From Desulfovibrionaceae bacterium (lineage in GTDB: Bacteria; Desulfobacterota; Desulfovibrionia; Desulfovibrionales; Desulfovibrionaceae), in the NCBI GenBank assembly GCA_910575755.1, contig CAJTFO010000007.1, forward strand, positions 1-64,000: 64,000 bases of DNA, in the 5' to 3' direction. The notes under the pieces were generated by a model, which was not told the DNA's origin, did no database searches, and worked only from the letters and a program-made list of their open reading frames with translations. A program made the translations under genes and the position numbers. Each line of letters opens with the position of its first letter. The stretch's first letter is position 1. Shown here in pieces: positions 63,534 to 64,000 of the stretch.

Positions 63534-64000
63534 ATGACGGATATTGACCGGCAGATGGCGCTTATCAAACGCGGCGTGGCTGAACTGATCGACGAGGGCG
63601 AATTGCGCAAGAAACTGGCGCGCGGCGTGCCCCTGCGCGTCAAGGTGGGTTTTGACCCCACGGCTCCGGATCTGCACCTCGGCCATACGGTGGTGATGCA
63701 CAAGATGCGCCACTTTCAGGAACTGGGGCATACGGTCATTTTTCTGATCGGCGATTTCACCGGTCGCATTGGCGACCCCTCGGGCCGTTCGGAAACCCGC
63801 CCGCCGCTCACGGAAGAACAGGTGCTGGCCAACGCCGAAACCTACAAGAAGCAGGTATTCAAAATTCTCGACCCGGAAAAGACGCGGGTGGAATTCAACT
63901 CCCGCTGGCTGGGCGGGCTGGACGCCACGGGCTTCATCAGGCTGGCCTCCAGCTACACCGTGGCCCGCATGATGGAGCGCGACGACTTTGAAAAGCGTTT
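63534..64000 (+). CDS. tyrS: tyrosyl-tRNA synthetase (5' part, runs off the window)
   Basis: The first about 155 residues of a class I aminoacyl-tRNA synthetase, open to the window edge. [20 protein letters not shown] holds the HIGH-type motif HLGH near residue 47, and [20 protein letters not shown] is the TyrS substrate loop. The ATG at 63534 has AAGGA about 8 bases upstream. The KMSKS motif is expected outside the window. Confidence 0.94.
   Translation, partial: MTDIDRQMALIKRGVAELIDEGELRKKLARGVPLRVKVGFDPTAPDLHLGHTVVMHKMRHFQELGHTVIFLIGDFTGRIGDPSGRSETRPPLTEEQVLANAETYKKQVFKILDPEKTRVEFNSRWLGGLDATGFIRLASSYTVARMMERDDFEKR

Overview
The window reads as chromosomal DNA of a Desulfovibrio-like sulfate-reducing deltaproteobacterium. 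This is inferred from gene content, not from any search. The pointers are an aldehyde:ferredoxin oxidoreductase with its own MoaD-like protein, an AhbA/AhbB-type siroheme decarboxylase next to hemL, a CobA-HemD fusion, a TRAP transporter under a sigma-54 activator, and mostly GC-rich coding sequence. The backbone is compact. Mobile DNA is limited to two IS1-family transposase remnants (3-167 and 39922-40047) and a family of small palindromic repeats.

Layout. 1-6.8 kb: an AT-rich surface-polysaccharide island on the minus strand (two GT4-like glycosyltransferases, a methyltransferase, a glycosyltransferase-methyltransferase fusion, and a Wzt/Wzm ABC exporter), bounded on the left by an IS1 remnant and an (AG)18 microsatellite inside a short reading frame. 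6.9-9.0 kb: aldehyde oxidoreductase, MoaD-like protein and tRNA-Leu(UAA). 9-13.5 kb: pgpA, infA, lgt, moaC and membrane or lipoprotein genes. 13.6-16.6 kb: a thiSGHF operon behind a TPP riboswitch whose P2/P4 junction carries a palindromic repeat. 16.9-19.4 kb: rpmE, a DUF1385 gene and prfA. 19.5-22 kb: SPFH protein, NfeD and an unknown protein. 22-32.8 kb: the rimP-nusA-ylxR-infB-ylxP-nrnA-truB-rpsO-pnp cluster, read right to left from a near-consensus promoter and a leader attenuator; rbfA is not in its usual place.

33-39.5 kb: mutY with an intact Nudix box, ppiB, a secreted NTF2-like protein, a cysteine synthase, cheV and a PAS-GGDEF protein. 39.5-46.5 kb: repeats and an IS remnant, then a TRAP transporter, a thiamine-diphosphate enzyme and its sigma-54 activator, which looks like a substrate-inducible uptake and degradation module of unknown substrate. 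46.6-54 kb: purN, cobA-hemD, leucyl aminopeptidase, a VUT/queuosine-precursor-type transporter convergent with tgt, and alr. 54-59 kb: a PilZ protein, rpsF-rpsR-rplI-dnaB, an RRM protein and an unknown protein. 59.2-62.9 kb: ahb-type siroheme decarboxylase, hemL, cbiG and cobJ (tetrapyrrole and cobalamin synthesis). The window ends with an 82-residue orphan behind a perfect sigma-54 promoter and the 5' part of tyrS.

The most interesting signals are regulatory: the repeat inside the TPP riboswitch, the attenuator ahead of rimP-nusA, two sigma-54 promoters, and a probable leaderless transporter gene. No CRISPR array, prophage or obvious defence system was seen.
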